A DNA stretch of 64,000 nucleotides from Kushneria phyllosphaerae (GCF_900312995.1 NZ_ONZI01000001.1:744001-808000), one strand, 5' to 3'. Positions 37,636-46,232 are shown, numbered from the stretch's first letter. Numbers and translations are program-made. Notes: generated by a model not told the origin, from the sequence alone.

Positions 37636-38646
37636 ATGGCACTATTCAATAACAATCAGATTGTCGATCAGACACAATCAATTCAACGTATCCCAAATCA
37701 GCCCGGTCTAATGGGCGCTCTCGGTCTTTACCGTGATTCCATGGTGGGGAACGATGTTGTGGTGTTCGATGTTCGTGATAACAGCTTCCACATTCTGGAA
37801 GACAAGCGCCGCAACGTGGCACAGAAAAACAGCACTGAAGAACGTCCTTATGGGCGTCACCTGATGGAAGTCCCACACTATCCAATTGAGCGCACCATTG
37901 GCCGTGAACGTCTGGCAGGTGTCCGTCAGTTTGGCAGTGATACTGAAATGACCATCGCTCAGGCAGTGGCTGAAGAACTCGAACAGCAGTCCCAGAATCA
38001 TGACGTGACAGAAGAATACCTGAAAGCCGCCATGACCATTCAGGGCCGCTATGCCACTACCAATTTTGGCACTGTCGATATGGCTGATGAATTTGGCGTA
38101 CAGCGTGAGACAGAAGCGCTGGCAACTGGTGACATGCTCACTGGTATTCGATCAGCACAGCGCAAGGCAAAGAATGGCCTACGCAATGGCGGGATGACTT
38201 CAGGCTACATCATGCTGGCTGGTCCTGAACTCTTTGAACAGATTCTGAAAGAGCCGGACCTTCTGGCGGCCTACCAATACAGCAACAGCGCAAGTAACCC
38301 GCTGCGTAATGAGCTGGGTACAGTAGGGCAGCACTACCAGATGCTCTCTTGGGGCAATCTCAACATCATCATGTATGAAGACACCTTCAGCCCGAACGAT
38401 GGTGAGCCGGTAGAGCTACTGGCATCAGATGCTGGTGTCCTGTTCCCACGTACCACTCTGGGCCGCTGCTTCTTTGGTCCTGAAAGCACCCTGACAGGTC
38501 TTGGCGCTGGTGGTGCTCGTCGGTTTGCCCGCTCATTCCGTGATGAGCATGACCGTTATGTTCAGGTTGAATCTGAAATGAACATTCTCCCCATCGCTGA
38601 ACAGTACGGCGCTGTTGTAGATGTCACCTTGGGCGCTTCCGCCTAA
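37636..38646 (+). CDS. Major capsid protein (lambda gpE-like)
   Basis: A 336-residue HK97-fold capsid protein of the gpE family. Markers are the N-terminal DSMVGNDVVVFDVRD, the PHYPIERTIGRERLAGVRQFG stretch, the long spine helix with AEELEQQSQNHDVTEEYLKAAM, and the C-terminal E-loop/P-domain with RCFFGPEST. The length (about 340) is typical of gpE. No N-terminal delta domain for proteolysis is evident, consistent with the absence of a protease gene. Terminator directly downstream at 38681-38712. Confidence 0.88.
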   Translation: MALFNNNQIVDQTQSIQRIPNQPGLMGALGLYRDSMVGNDVVVFDVRDNSFHILEDKRRNVAQKNSTEERPYGRHLMEVPHYPIERTIGRERLAGVRQFGSDTEMTIAQAVAEELEQQSQNHDVTEEYLKAAMTIQGRYATTNFGTVDMADEFGVQRETEALATGDMLTGIRSAQRKAKNGLRNGGMTSGYIMLAGPELFEQILKEPDLLAAYQYSNSASNPLRNELGTVGQHYQMLSWGNLNIIMYEDTFSPNDGEPVELLASDAGVLFPRTTLGRCFFGPESTLTGLGAGGARRFARSFRDEHDRYVQVESEMNILPIAEQYGAVVDVTLGASA

Positions 38647-38680
38647 CACGAGTCACTTGGCCGGACTCTGTTTCGTTTCG

Positions 38681-38712
38681 CCCTGTCTGTTCCTCGCAGG
38701 CAGGGTTTTTTA
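38681..38712 (+). terminator. Terminator after the capsid gene
   Basis: Nine-pair stem ccctgtctg / caggcaggg (one G-U) followed by six T. It divides the morphogenesis block in two. Confidence 0.88.
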
Positions 38713-38839
38713 TTACCCCTCGTAAATCGCTCACACAGCCTCCCTGAGAGCTTTTCCAGATTACCCCTGCCAAGTGGTCGAATTAACCGGGAAGAGCGCT
38801 GAGGAAGGCGCACAGTTAGATATATAAGGATAAAAAAAT

Positions 38840-40333
38840 ATGGCACGGCAAGCAAAAAGAAATTATCAGTTTCACCTGACACAGGAAGAACTTGAAGACG
38901 TTGTAATTCACTCCCCTTTATCCCAAAAGCAAGAAGCATTCATGCAGGATAATGAGTCAGACATCATTGTTTTTGGTGGTGCCAAGGGTAGTGGTAAATC
39001 CCAAATGACCCTCCTGAAAATGTTCAATGCTGGGATGTTTGATAAAGACTATTCAGCAGTAATCACAATGTATTCCCAGAAAATGATCAAAGGTGCTGGT
39101 TCACTCTGGTCTACAGGGAACAAACTGTTCACCCGGTATGGTGTCAGAAGTAATGGACTGGAAATGAACTGGTCTTTCCCTTCCGGTGCTGAAATTAAAT
39201 GTCACCATCTTTTGGATAATCAACAAGACTTTTATGGTTTCCAAATAACACACGGTTTTGTTGATGAGGCTCAATTCACTAAGGTCGATGATGTCTGGCA
39301 CCTGATCACAAGGATGCGAAGCAAGAGTAAAAGAAAGCACCAACTCATGCTGACCTGTAACCCTGATCGTAATTCCTTCTTGTGTGACTGGCTCACTCGT
39401 GGTGGCTATCTATTGGAGTCTGGTCTTCCCAATCCTGATATGGATGGTCAAAAGGTTTGGATGATTCAGATTGGCGGTGAGTTTCAATTCTTCAAGGACA
39501 GGAATGAAATAACAGAACAGTTTGGCTCTGAGGTTGCTGGTTTTGCTCTACGTTTCGTTTTCTATTCGGCAAACATTTACGATAACCCTTGGCTACTGAA
39601 GAATCAGCCTAAGTACGTGCATAACCTTGAGAACCAAAAGCGTATAGACCGAGAAAAGAACCTTTTAGGTAACTGGTACGTAGCAGAAGAAAACAGCGGA
39701 TATGCCAAACGGGAGATGTTCAAGGAATGTCCACTCTCAGATGTCCCGCTGGGCCTTCCCACTGTACGTGCTTGGGACTTGGCTGCTACCAAACCTTCTG
39801 AAGTGAACCCAGACCCTGACTGGACGAGAGGCGTTAAAGCCACTTATGACAAGGCTGATGGCTCTTTCTACATCATGGGCATGGATAGCATCAGGGATCG
39901 ATCAGCACTGGTGCAGGACGCCATAGAAAAGGCTGCCAAGCAGGATGGCCGTGAGGTCTATGTCTCCATTCCCGTTGACTCTGGCAGTGCCGGGAAGACC
40001 GTAGCAGACCAGAAGAAAGCCAGACTCATGAAGCTTGGTCACAAGGTGGTATTGAGCAGCGCCAGACAATCCAAGATGAAACGTGCTGAACCCTTCCTGT
40101 TAGCTCTCCAAGAGGGAAAGGTGCATGTAGTCAAAGGCACATTTTCGGAACAGGACTATGCCGAGATTGAAAACTTCGATGGTGCCAAAAGTAATGGTTA
40201 CCACGATGACATCATTGATGCTATCGCTGATGCCTACACCACACTCTCATCTAAATCACTTGTCCCGACTATCAGAATACCTACAGACAATCTTTCGAAT
40301 GCAAGAAGGATGACGGGAACAACACTCATATAA
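38840..40333 (+). CDS. terL: Terminase large subunit
   Basis: A 497-residue DNA-packaging motor. Walker A is GGAKGSGKS, Walker B/catalytic Glu is HGFVDEAQF, and a coupling motif TCNPD follows. The C-terminal RNase-H-like nuclease shows acidic residues in AWDLAA, IPVDSGSAGK and GYHDDIIDAIADA. Together these give a complete TerL that pumps and cuts DNA at the portal. Its position after the major capsid gene and a terminator is unusual; most phages place it before the portal. No small-subunit gene is clearly recognised. Confidence 0.92.
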   Translation: MARQAKRNYQFHLTQEELEDVVIHSPLSQKQEAFMQDNESDIIVFGGAKGSGKSQMTLLKMFNAGMFDKDYSAVITMYSQKMIKGAGSLWSTGNKLFTRYGVRSNGLEMNWSFPSGAEIKCHHLLDNQQDFYGFQITHGFVDEAQFTKVDDVWHLITRMRSKSKRKHQLMLTCNPDRNSFLCDWLTRGGYLLESGLPNPDMDGQKVWMIQIGGEFQFFKDRNEITEQFGSEVAGFALRFVFYSANIYDNPWLLKNQPKYVHNLENQKRIDREKNLLGNWYVAEENSGYAKREMFKECPLSDVPLGLPTVRAWDLAATKPSEVNPDPDWTRGVKATYDKADGSFYIMGMDSIRDRSALVQDAIEKAAKQDGREVYVSIPVDSGSAGKTVADQKKARLMKLGHKVVLSSARQSKMKRAEPFLLALQEGKVHVVKGTFSEQDYAEIENFDGAKSNGYHDDIIDAIADAYTTLSSKSLVPTIRIPTDNLSNARRMTGTTLI

Positions 40334-40351
40334 CAATAAAGGATAATAACT

Positions 40352-42514
40352 ATGGCCGGTAAAGGCATAACAGAACTATTTGCTGACTTCAGCTTTAGGG
40401 TAGACCTGAAAGGTCTCAGAAAGTTTGAAAATGTGCTTGGTGATGTGGAAAAGCGCCTTAATGGTGTCTCTCGCTCCATCAGTCAAAGTGAAAGCAAACT
40501 AGCACGACAGATAAAGACACAACGAAAGAGCAACGACCAGCAGAAAAAGACTGTCACTGGCCTCACTGCCATTGAAAAGAGACTTGATAAAAATTCTGGT
40601 GCACTACAACAAGTCAGAAAGGATTACCAGCGGGTCAATGATGCCCGGCACTCTGGTGACATGTCCGTTGAAAGGTCCAAAAGGCTCCTTGGTGAACTGG
40701 CCCAGAAGTACAGGCAGCTACAGTATGAGCGCACACACTCTGGTGCCAACAAAGCTGTAAGGGACTTTGAGCAGCTATCCAAACGCTTTGATCGTAATAG
40801 CGCCAGACTGAATGAACTGAGGGGCGCTTACTACCGTGTCAATTCTGCCCGTAGAGAAGGGCATCTCGGCATGGAGCGCTCAAGCAGACTCCTGAACAAG
40901 CTGCAAAGCGATTACAGGAGCTTACAGGGCCGTATAAATGGAGCAGCAGTAGCTCAGGACAGGTTCACTGGATCAAGCCTCACACGAACTCCTAAAGCCG
41001 CTTCTGGTAGTGCTGGTGGTATGGCAATGCTTGGCAGGTTCTCTGTTGGTGGGCTGGCTGGTATCGGTGCCGCTCTTGGTGTGGGTATGGCAAAGGATCG
41101 TGTTCAGCGCTCTTCAAAGGGATATCAAAATTGGCAAAGTAGCGGCAATGCTCTCACAGCCGTTACAGGTAGCCGCGAGACAGGAGAACGGGACAGACAA
41201 TTTGTAGTTGGGGAATCCGTAAGAATTGGCACGGACCTGTCGAGTGCTCTTGAGAACTACACCAAGCTGGCAGCCAGTACCCAGAACGCTGATTACACCA
41301 AACAGCTATTCACGGCGATTCAGGAGAGAGGGACTGTTCTAGGTGTCGATTCTGCCACCATGTCCAACGCTGTACGGGCCTTGGGACAGATGGCGAGTAA
41401 AGGGCAGGTCATGAGTGAAGAACTCAAAGGCCAGCTTGCTGAAGCCATTCCCGGTGCTGTTGGTGATGCTGCCAGAGCACTTGGATATGTGAACAAGGAC
41501 GGCACGGCCAACGTCCAAAAGCTACAGGATGAGCTTCAAAAGGGTAATGTTCAGGCTACCCGCTTGCTTCCTCGTCTGGCTGCACTCTGGTCCCAGCAGT
41601 CTCGTGAAGGTGGAGCACTGCAACAGGCCACACAAAGCACCAGAGCCAAAGAAAACCGACTGACAACACAGCGGACCCTTTCCAATATCGTTCTCAATGA
41701 ATCAGGTCTTGATAAAGGCTATTCCCGCATCTTGACCGAACTCAGGGAGACGACAGCGGAAGCAGGGCCAGCACTCAAGGCTTTGGGAGATGCCTTTGGG
41801 AGCATTGCTGATGGTGCAATCATCCCTGCCATTGATCGTATGGGTAAGCTTGCCAACACAATTGGCACCTTCTATCTGGCTAACAAAGAGGCTATCAAGT
41901 CTGTCCTTGGCACCATTAATCAACTGTACACACCCGTACAGGACATGATGGAGGTATGGGATAGCTGGCTGACAGCCACCAAGAATATCTTTGCCCTATG
42001 GAAGTCCAATGCTTCCCTTGGCGACAAGATTTTCGGGACACTGACCAATGCCATTCATCCTGTCGTGACAAGTGTTCAGCAGCTTTATGACAACCTGTCA
42101 GCACTGATCGAGAAGGTCACAGGGTTCAATCCTGCTACCAAGATCAAAAGCATCTATCAGGACACAAAGAGCTGGCTGGGCTTTGATGCCAATGACACCA
42201 ACGTTCAACTGACAGCACAGAAGTACATGGGGATTGATGCTGGTGTTCAACTACCTGCACTGGACACACTGGATAGGATGGGAAGAGAGTCTATTACCAA
42301 CTCCTACATGAACCAGCAGGATGACAACAGAACATCGAACACGGACAACAGCACACACCACTATGACCATTCAGTGAGACACACCATTGATGGTGTCACT
42401 TTCAATATCTCTGGTGAAGGTATGAATGCCAAAGAGGTTGGCTGGGAGATTGAAAACAGGCTTCAAGGAGTGTTTGCCAGTGCATCCTTGAATGAGCCGG
42501 AGACGGAACGGTGA
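40352..42514 (+). CDS. Tape-measure protein
   Basis: A 720-residue protein. The N-terminal 230 residues are coiled coil with two related blocks (QVRKDYQRVNDARHSGDM and LRGAYYRVNSARREGHLGM). Then come a Gly/Ala-rich hydrophobic segment and the conserved tape-measure domain (MASKGQVMSEELKGQLAEAI). Further helices and a DNRTSNTDNST-like polar tail complete it. Tape-measure length sets tail length in siphophages and myophages; 720 residues would suit a short to medium tail. Yet no tail tube, sheath, terminator or tip gene is found in the element. Confidence 0.88.
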   Translation: MAGKGITELFADFSFRVDLKGLRKFENVLGDVEKRLNGVSRSISQSESKLARQIKTQRKSNDQQKKTVTGLTAIEKRLDKNSGALQQVRKDYQRVNDARHSGDMSVERSKRLLGELAQKYRQLQYERTHSGANKAVRDFEQLSKRFDRNSARLNELRGAYYRVNSARREGHLGMERSSRLLNKLQSDYRSLQGRINGAAVAQDRFTGSSLTRTPKAASGSAGGMAMLGRFSVGGLAGIGAALGVGMAKDRVQRSSKGYQNWQSSGNALTAVTGSRETGERDRQFVVGESVRIGTDLSSALENYTKLAASTQNADYTKQLFTAIQERGTVLGVDSATMSNAVRALGQMASKGQVMSEELKGQLAEAIPGAVGDAARALGYVNKDGTANVQKLQDELQKGNVQATRLLPRLAALWSQQSREGGALQQATQSTRAKENRLTTQRTLSNIVLNESGLDKGYSRILTELRETTAEAGPALKALGDAFGSIADGAIIPAIDRMGKLANTIGTFYLANKEAIKSVLGTINQLYTPVQDMMEVWDSWLTATKNIFALWKSNASLGDKIFGTLTNAIHPVVTSVQQLYDNLSALIEKVTGFNPATKIKSIYQDTKSWLGFDANDTNVQLTAQKYMGIDAGVQLPALDTLDRMGRESITNSYMNQQDDNRTSNTDNSTHHYDHSVRHTIDGVTFNISGEGMNAKEVGWEIENRLQGVFASASLNEPETER

Positions 42515-42650
42515 CCTATGGTGCTTTCGTTCTCATGGTCACACTGTTGTTCCAAGCACCTATCGCTGATAAGCACGTTGGTAACTCTATTCACATTGAG
42601 AACTCATGTAGATCAAGTGTGGTGGAAGTGATCCATCGATAAGCTACTTC

Positions 42651-42676
42651 AAGGCTGCCTCCGGGCGGCCTTTTTT
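42651..42676 (+). terminator. Terminator after the tape-measure gene
   Basis: Nine-pair stem aaggctgcc / ggcggcctt (one G-U), loop tccg, then six T. Confidence 0.9.
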
Positions 42677-43225
42677 ATGAATCTATGAATCTTTACATGG
42701 GTTAATCAAACAACAAGCCCCCATAGTAATCAGAATCAATTATCCACGCCATCCTGATAACTTTGAACTACCAGATATTCACAGAGTTACTAACAGATAT
42801 TTGATAGTGATGTATCGGTAGGGGAGAGGATGGAAGGTGAATTGATAGTGTATGACTACTGAATTACATGCTGAGATAGTCAGAATGAGGTGCTGAAATG
42901 GTCGATTCAGGGTGCTGGCAAGGCTGATTTAGGGTGTTGAAACGACCCAATTTGGTGCAAAGTACCATAAGAAATTATGCATTTAACATAAGAAGCATTA
43001 TCTGTAGTCAGCATTAGGTATCTAATCAGCAAGTAATGTCACACTTTCGAGAGCATAGGAATACAATAATGTGAGTGGATACTAACACAATAAGATATTG
43101 ATGATTCTCTATATATGCTTGAGAGTAAATGTGAATGGTTATCGTCAGCTGTTGATAACCAATAGTTATGATTGTGAGCGTTTTTAGAATGTTTTATTAG
43201 GGGTAGTGCCCGACAAATACTGTAG
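42677..43225. other. AT-rich non-coding region, possible origin
   Basis: No gene seen. One DnaA-box-like ttatccacg (42739-42747) and repeated gctgaaatgg / gctgatttagggtg / gctggcaagg motifs (about 42890-42945) occur in a strongly AT-rich stretch. An origin of replication is possible but not shown. Confidence 0.35.
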
Positions 43226-43801
43226 CTACTTCAAGACAGTTTTTTTGCCCAGTAAAGTATTCTTTTTGATTATAACCTTGGAAGGAATTAAAGATATCCG
43301 AGCCATAATGTTCGTATCAAGTTCTATACGTGCTCTCAAAAGGTTCTCCGACGATGATAAATATTGATTGAAGTCGTTCATTTTTGAGTTGGCAGCTTTT
43401 AATTTTTCTTTTGCACTGAGGTATTTGTCTTCATCGTTTTTTAATACTTTTTGAATTTCTTCTGAGTACGTCTTCGATTTCGAAAAAATTTCTTCGATAA
43501 GCAAGTAACTATCTTTGCTTATGAATATCTTATAGATAGGGGCTCTTGTCTTAAATCTGTCTATTTCATCTTGTATCAATCTCAGTTCATTAGACATGAA
43601 CGAATAGTCTTCCTTTGAGACTAATTCTCGAATGTCCGCTTCGTTGTCTTGATTTTTCTTAGCTATTTTGCCTAGAAGTTCTGTTGTTTCTTCATAAATC
43701 TCAATTTTTTTTGTCCACCTTTGTTGCCTTTCAAAAATGAAAAAGCCTGCAACAATAGTGATGATAGGGCTTGTGAGTATTGCAAAGACTGACCAGTTCA
43801 T
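43226..43801 (-). CDS. Hypothetical membrane-anchored coiled-coil protein
   Basis: A 191-residue protein. A single N-terminal membrane helix (FAILTSPIITIVAGFFIF) is followed by a long charged coiled coil rich in Lys and Glu and ending in a basic tail (KKNTLLGKKTVLK). I recognise no family. One base separates it from the upstream partner gene, so the two are probably one operon. Base composition is much more AT-rich than the structural genes. Its position beside attR is where phages and satellites carry accessory (often defence) genes. Confidence 0.75.
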   Translation of the reverse strand: MNWSVFAILTSPIITIVAGFFIFERQQRWTKKIEIYEETTELLGKIAKKNQDNEADIRELVSKEDYSFMSNELRLIQDEIDRFKTRAPIYKIFISKDSYLLIEEIFSKSKTYSEEIQKVLKNDEDKYLSAKEKLKAANSKMNDFNQYLSSSENLLRARIELDTNIMARISLIPSKVIIKKNTLLGKKTVLK

Positions 43802-43802
43802 G

Positions 43803-44594
43803 CTATTTCCAATAAGCTATGTATGCCTGAGCGACCGTACCGCAAGCCACCACGAATGTTAATGCTGCTGTTATTACCTGCGGTGTCAATAGGCTTCTGT
43901 GCTTTCTTTCCTCTTCATCGTAGTCCGAAAGTGTTTTCAACGCTTTTGGAGTTATGCTGTAACCGTCTTTTGTTTTGTTCAAGTCCCCTGTTTCACTTAA
44001 AGAGTCAAGTATAAGTTTTACCCTGATATGCTCATATCTAGAGTTAGGGTGTCTGTACCAGAGTTGACCATTCTTACGTGTTAAATAAGTCCCAGCATCG
44101 AATGATGTGCTTCTATACGTATAGGAAAATACATCTTTAGTGTTCTCCAGATACATGTCAACAAGGGTTCTAAGTATATTGACTCTGTCTTCAACTAATA
44201 TGTCACGCTTGTTGAATAGGTACTGCCTAAAGGCACGGGCTAAGATGCTCTTATTTACAAGCACTCTTTTCTTTAAGCTATTTGAGTAGCTGAAGTTTTC
44301 TAAGCCGTTATGAAATAAGACAGCGCCTTTGTAGTGATGCACTACCTCATAGTTTCTATATGTAGTTTTACTGATCGCTATATGGCTTTCTCTCGTGAAT
44401 ACCCTTTCTTCTTCGAACCATTCTTTGCAAAGTAAGTTATCACCCTTGACTCTTTTAACAAGAAGATTTTCTGAGCCGTCATCATTATTTATATAAACGC
44501 TATAGCAATCTTCTTTCCCTGTAATTTTGATACGATCAGGGCAAGACTTCTTTAAAGCTCTTTCTATTCTCTTCTTGGCCGTTTTAGCCTTCAT
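43803..44594 (-). CDS. Hypothetical tail-anchored protein, partner of the coiled-coil gene
   Basis: A 263-residue protein. The N-terminal part is basic (KAKTAKKRIERALKKSC), the middle is mixed alpha/beta with many aromatic residues, and a winged-helix-like segment (YEHIRVKLILDSLSETGDL) lies near residue 210. One hydrophobic helix is at the extreme C-terminus (VITAALTFVVACGTVAQAYIAYW), so it should be tail-anchored with its bulk in the cytosol. ATG 44594 follows gaaag; an ATG at 44624 is the alternative. No family is recognised. Very AT-rich; operon with 43226-43801. Confidence 0.75.
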   Translation of the reverse strand: MKAKTAKKRIERALKKSCPDRIKITGKEDCYSVYINNDDGSENLLVKRVKGDNLLCKEWFEEERVFTRESHIAISKTTYRNYEVVHHYKGAVLFHNGLENFSYSNSLKKRVLVNKSILARAFRQYLFNKRDILVEDRVNILRTLVDMYLENTKDVFSYTYRSTSFDAGTYLTRKNGQLWYRHPNSRYEHIRVKLILDSLSETGDLNKTKDGYSITPKALKTLSDYDEEERKHRSLLTPQVITAALTFVVACGTVAQAYIAYWK

Positions 44595-44877
44595 GTCTTT
44601 CTGCCCTTCTCCATAGCCTCTCAATGACTTCTGAGCGCTTCCAGCCAGTCATCAGATACCTATGGCTACCTTGTCTCTGTTCGTCTGCTACAGGCCAATC
44701 TGAGAGCCTACAGCGACCGCTGAATATTCGATTCTTGAGCCATACGCAATGGTACTCAATTAGGAGATTATCAGGTGGTGGAGTCTCATAGCCATCTATC
44801 CAGCCTTTCTGGATCAGCTTCTGTTTCCATGCCCTGATTTTTTCTTGATACATGGGGTTAGTGTGGGGAGTTGCCAT
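44584..44877 (-). CDS. Small hypothetical phage-type protein
   Basis: A 97-residue protein with the pattern MYQEKIRAWKQKLIQKGWIDGYETPP and LMTGWKRSEVIERLWRRAERHEG, basic and helical. It resembles short DNA-associated proteins seen near phage integration ends, but I cannot name a family. Its end overlaps the next gene by 11 bases, so it probably heads the three-gene minus-strand operon. An ATG at 44973 would add 32 residues, but part of that reading lies inside the terminator hairpin. Confidence 0.55.
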   Translation of the reverse strand: MATPHTNPMYQEKIRAWKQKLIQKGWIDGYETPPPDNLLIEYHCVWLKNRIFSGRCRLSDWPVADEQRQGSHRYLMTGWKRSEVIERLWRRAERHEG

Positions 44878-44937
44878 AGGTCGATTACTGTATAAATGAA
44901 CAGTATTTGATGCTATGAAAATTGGACTGGAAGGGCA

Positions 44938-45021
44938 ATAAAAAACCCGGCACGAGTGAACGTGACCGGGCATCGGTGAGGGAGGTAACCAAGGAACCGC
45001 GCTGATAGGCTCGCCCTCACC
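44938..45021 (-). ncRNA. Candidate small RNA with intrinsic terminator, next to attR
   Basis: On the minus strand, stem GGTGAGGG / CCCTCACC (45014-45021 with 44975-44982) is followed by a terminator hairpin CCCGGTCACG...CGTGCCGGG and six T (ends near 44940). Two structured hairpins in about 84 bases, the second a terminator, with no coding sequence before it, suggest a small RNA or a leader/attenuator. No promoter was clearly identified. Confidence 0.35.
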
Positions 45022-45082
45022 ATCCTATCCATTGTCATATCGGCAAGGTCTGATGAACCTTTAGAAATTCAGTAGAAATTTT

Positions 45083-45112
45083 GTGGTTCATCATTGCTTG
45101 ACATGCTTTCAG
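45083..45112. other. attR: right recombinase arm and core
   Basis: Arm GTGGTTCAT (45083-45091) is the exact inverse of ATGAACCAC at attL. The core TTTCAG is 45107-45112. A further inverted copy TGATGAACC lies at 45051-45059 inside the element. Confidence 0.75.
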
Positions 45113-45604
45113 CTCGTGGCCGCCATGAACCCGTGCCCCTGCGGCCATCTGGGTGACCCGCGCCAGCAGTGCAGCTGTACCCCCAATCAGATTCAACGCT
45201 ATCAGGCGCGTCTGTCCGGTCCGCTTTTGGACCGCATTGATCTACAGATCGAAGTACCGGCGCTGCCCGCCGAACAGCTCACTGCCAAAACGCAGGGCGA
45301 GAATTCCGAGACCGTGCGCGCACGTGTAATGGCCGCGCGAAAGATCCAATATGCCCGCGGTGGCCTCAACGCCCATCTCTCCACCAGCGAACTGGAAACC
45401 GCCTGCGCACTGGGCGATGACGAACGGGCCTGGCTCTCCGGGGTGCTGGCACGGCTGAATCTCTCGGCGCGGGCCTATCACCGCGTGCTCAAGGTCGCGC
45501 GCACCATTGCGGATTTAAACGGTGAGGCAAAAGTCGAGAAGGGCGCGCTGATGGAGGCAATCGGCTATCGCCAGCTGGATCGGATGATGGGGCGAGGCGT
45601 ATAG
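45113..45604 (+). pseudogene. comM: comM, 3' piece
   Basis: The last 163 codons of comM and its stop. It resumes exactly where the middle piece stops, with LVAAMNPCPCGHLGD and the conserved cysteine cluster, then RYQARLSGPLLDRIDLQIEVP and the C-terminal lid region ending YRQLDRMM. The frame is open and undamaged, so the coding sequence has not decayed since insertion. It has no start of its own that would give a functional protein. Confidence 0.97.
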
Positions 45605-45637
45605 GGCAGAGACGATACTGCCTGATACCGGGCGGTA

Positions 45638-45994
45638 TCAGGCGTTGATGGCGCGTTCCATGCGGGCAAAAACCGGTGCACACTGGCCGTGCCAGTAGCT
45701 GTCAAAGTCAAAGCGACCCTGCTCACTTTCATACCAGCGGTAGGCATCCGCCTTCAGATTCGCTGCCTGGCGTCCCTTCATGTGGGCGCCTCTCTGTTTG
45801 AAGGCCGATTGCAGAATGTTGAACGCCTCGGGTTCAAACCCCTTTTCGGCGCCGGTCACCGCACAGGTATAGATGGCGACTGCCTGGCTGCCGGGGGTGT
45901 TGAATTCGTCGCTGATATAGCCCTGTGCCACGACATTGAGTGATGTCATTAGCAGAAGGGCGCCGGCCCATAGGGTTGTCATGCTCGGTTTCAT
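45638..45994 (-). CDS. Small secreted protein of unknown function
   Basis: A 118-residue protein with a clear signal peptide (LWAGALLLMTSLNVVAQ, cleavage after VAQ) and two cysteines in the mature part that could form a disulfide. The mature chain is helical and polar. No family recognised. Convergent with comM. Confidence 0.75.
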   Translation of the reverse strand: MKPSMTTLWAGALLLMTSLNVVAQGYISDEFNTPGSQAVAIYTCAVTGAEKGFEPEAFNILQSAFKQRGAHMKGRQAANLKADAYRWYESEQGRFDFDSYWHGQCAPVFARMERAINA

Positions 45995-46178
45995 AATGTT
46001 GGCCCGTGGGAAAAAGCGTGATCATTTCAAGACCGGTGGCGCTGGTCTGCTTACTGTTATCGGCATTATGTACACGTAACTTTACATTAAAGGGGTGACG
46101 GATCAGGACGGTTCAGCGGTGCCTCAGGTGCCCGGCGGGCAGTAGGTCAGGGCTTCATGAGCGACCATGTCGGGCATA

Positions 46179-46212
46179 AAAAAACCGCCCCACTGTGTTT
46201 TTGGGGCGGTTC
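46179..46212 (-). terminator. Terminator of the alcohol dehydrogenase gene
   Basis: Stem aaccgcccca / tggggcggtt-type around a gtgttttt loop, with seven T on the minus strand. Confidence 0.88.
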
Positions 46213-46232
46213 CGGTCTGAGATTCTTGCAGG

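Larger units (their letters stand above)
30336..45112. mobile_element. Serine-recombinase phage-like element (14.8 kb) inserted in comM
   Basis: Bounded by TTTCAG at 30330-30335 and 45107-45112. It carries an integrase at the left, a divergent regulator/replication region, a portal-to-tape-measure block, and a minus-strand accessory block at the right. Only head genes, terminase and a tape measure are visible. No tail tube, tail tip, protease, holin or lysin is seen. The coding frames are intact and compact, with terminators in place. Either a capsid-forming satellite that uses a helper or a reduced prophage; the sequence alone does not decide. Confidence 0.88.
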
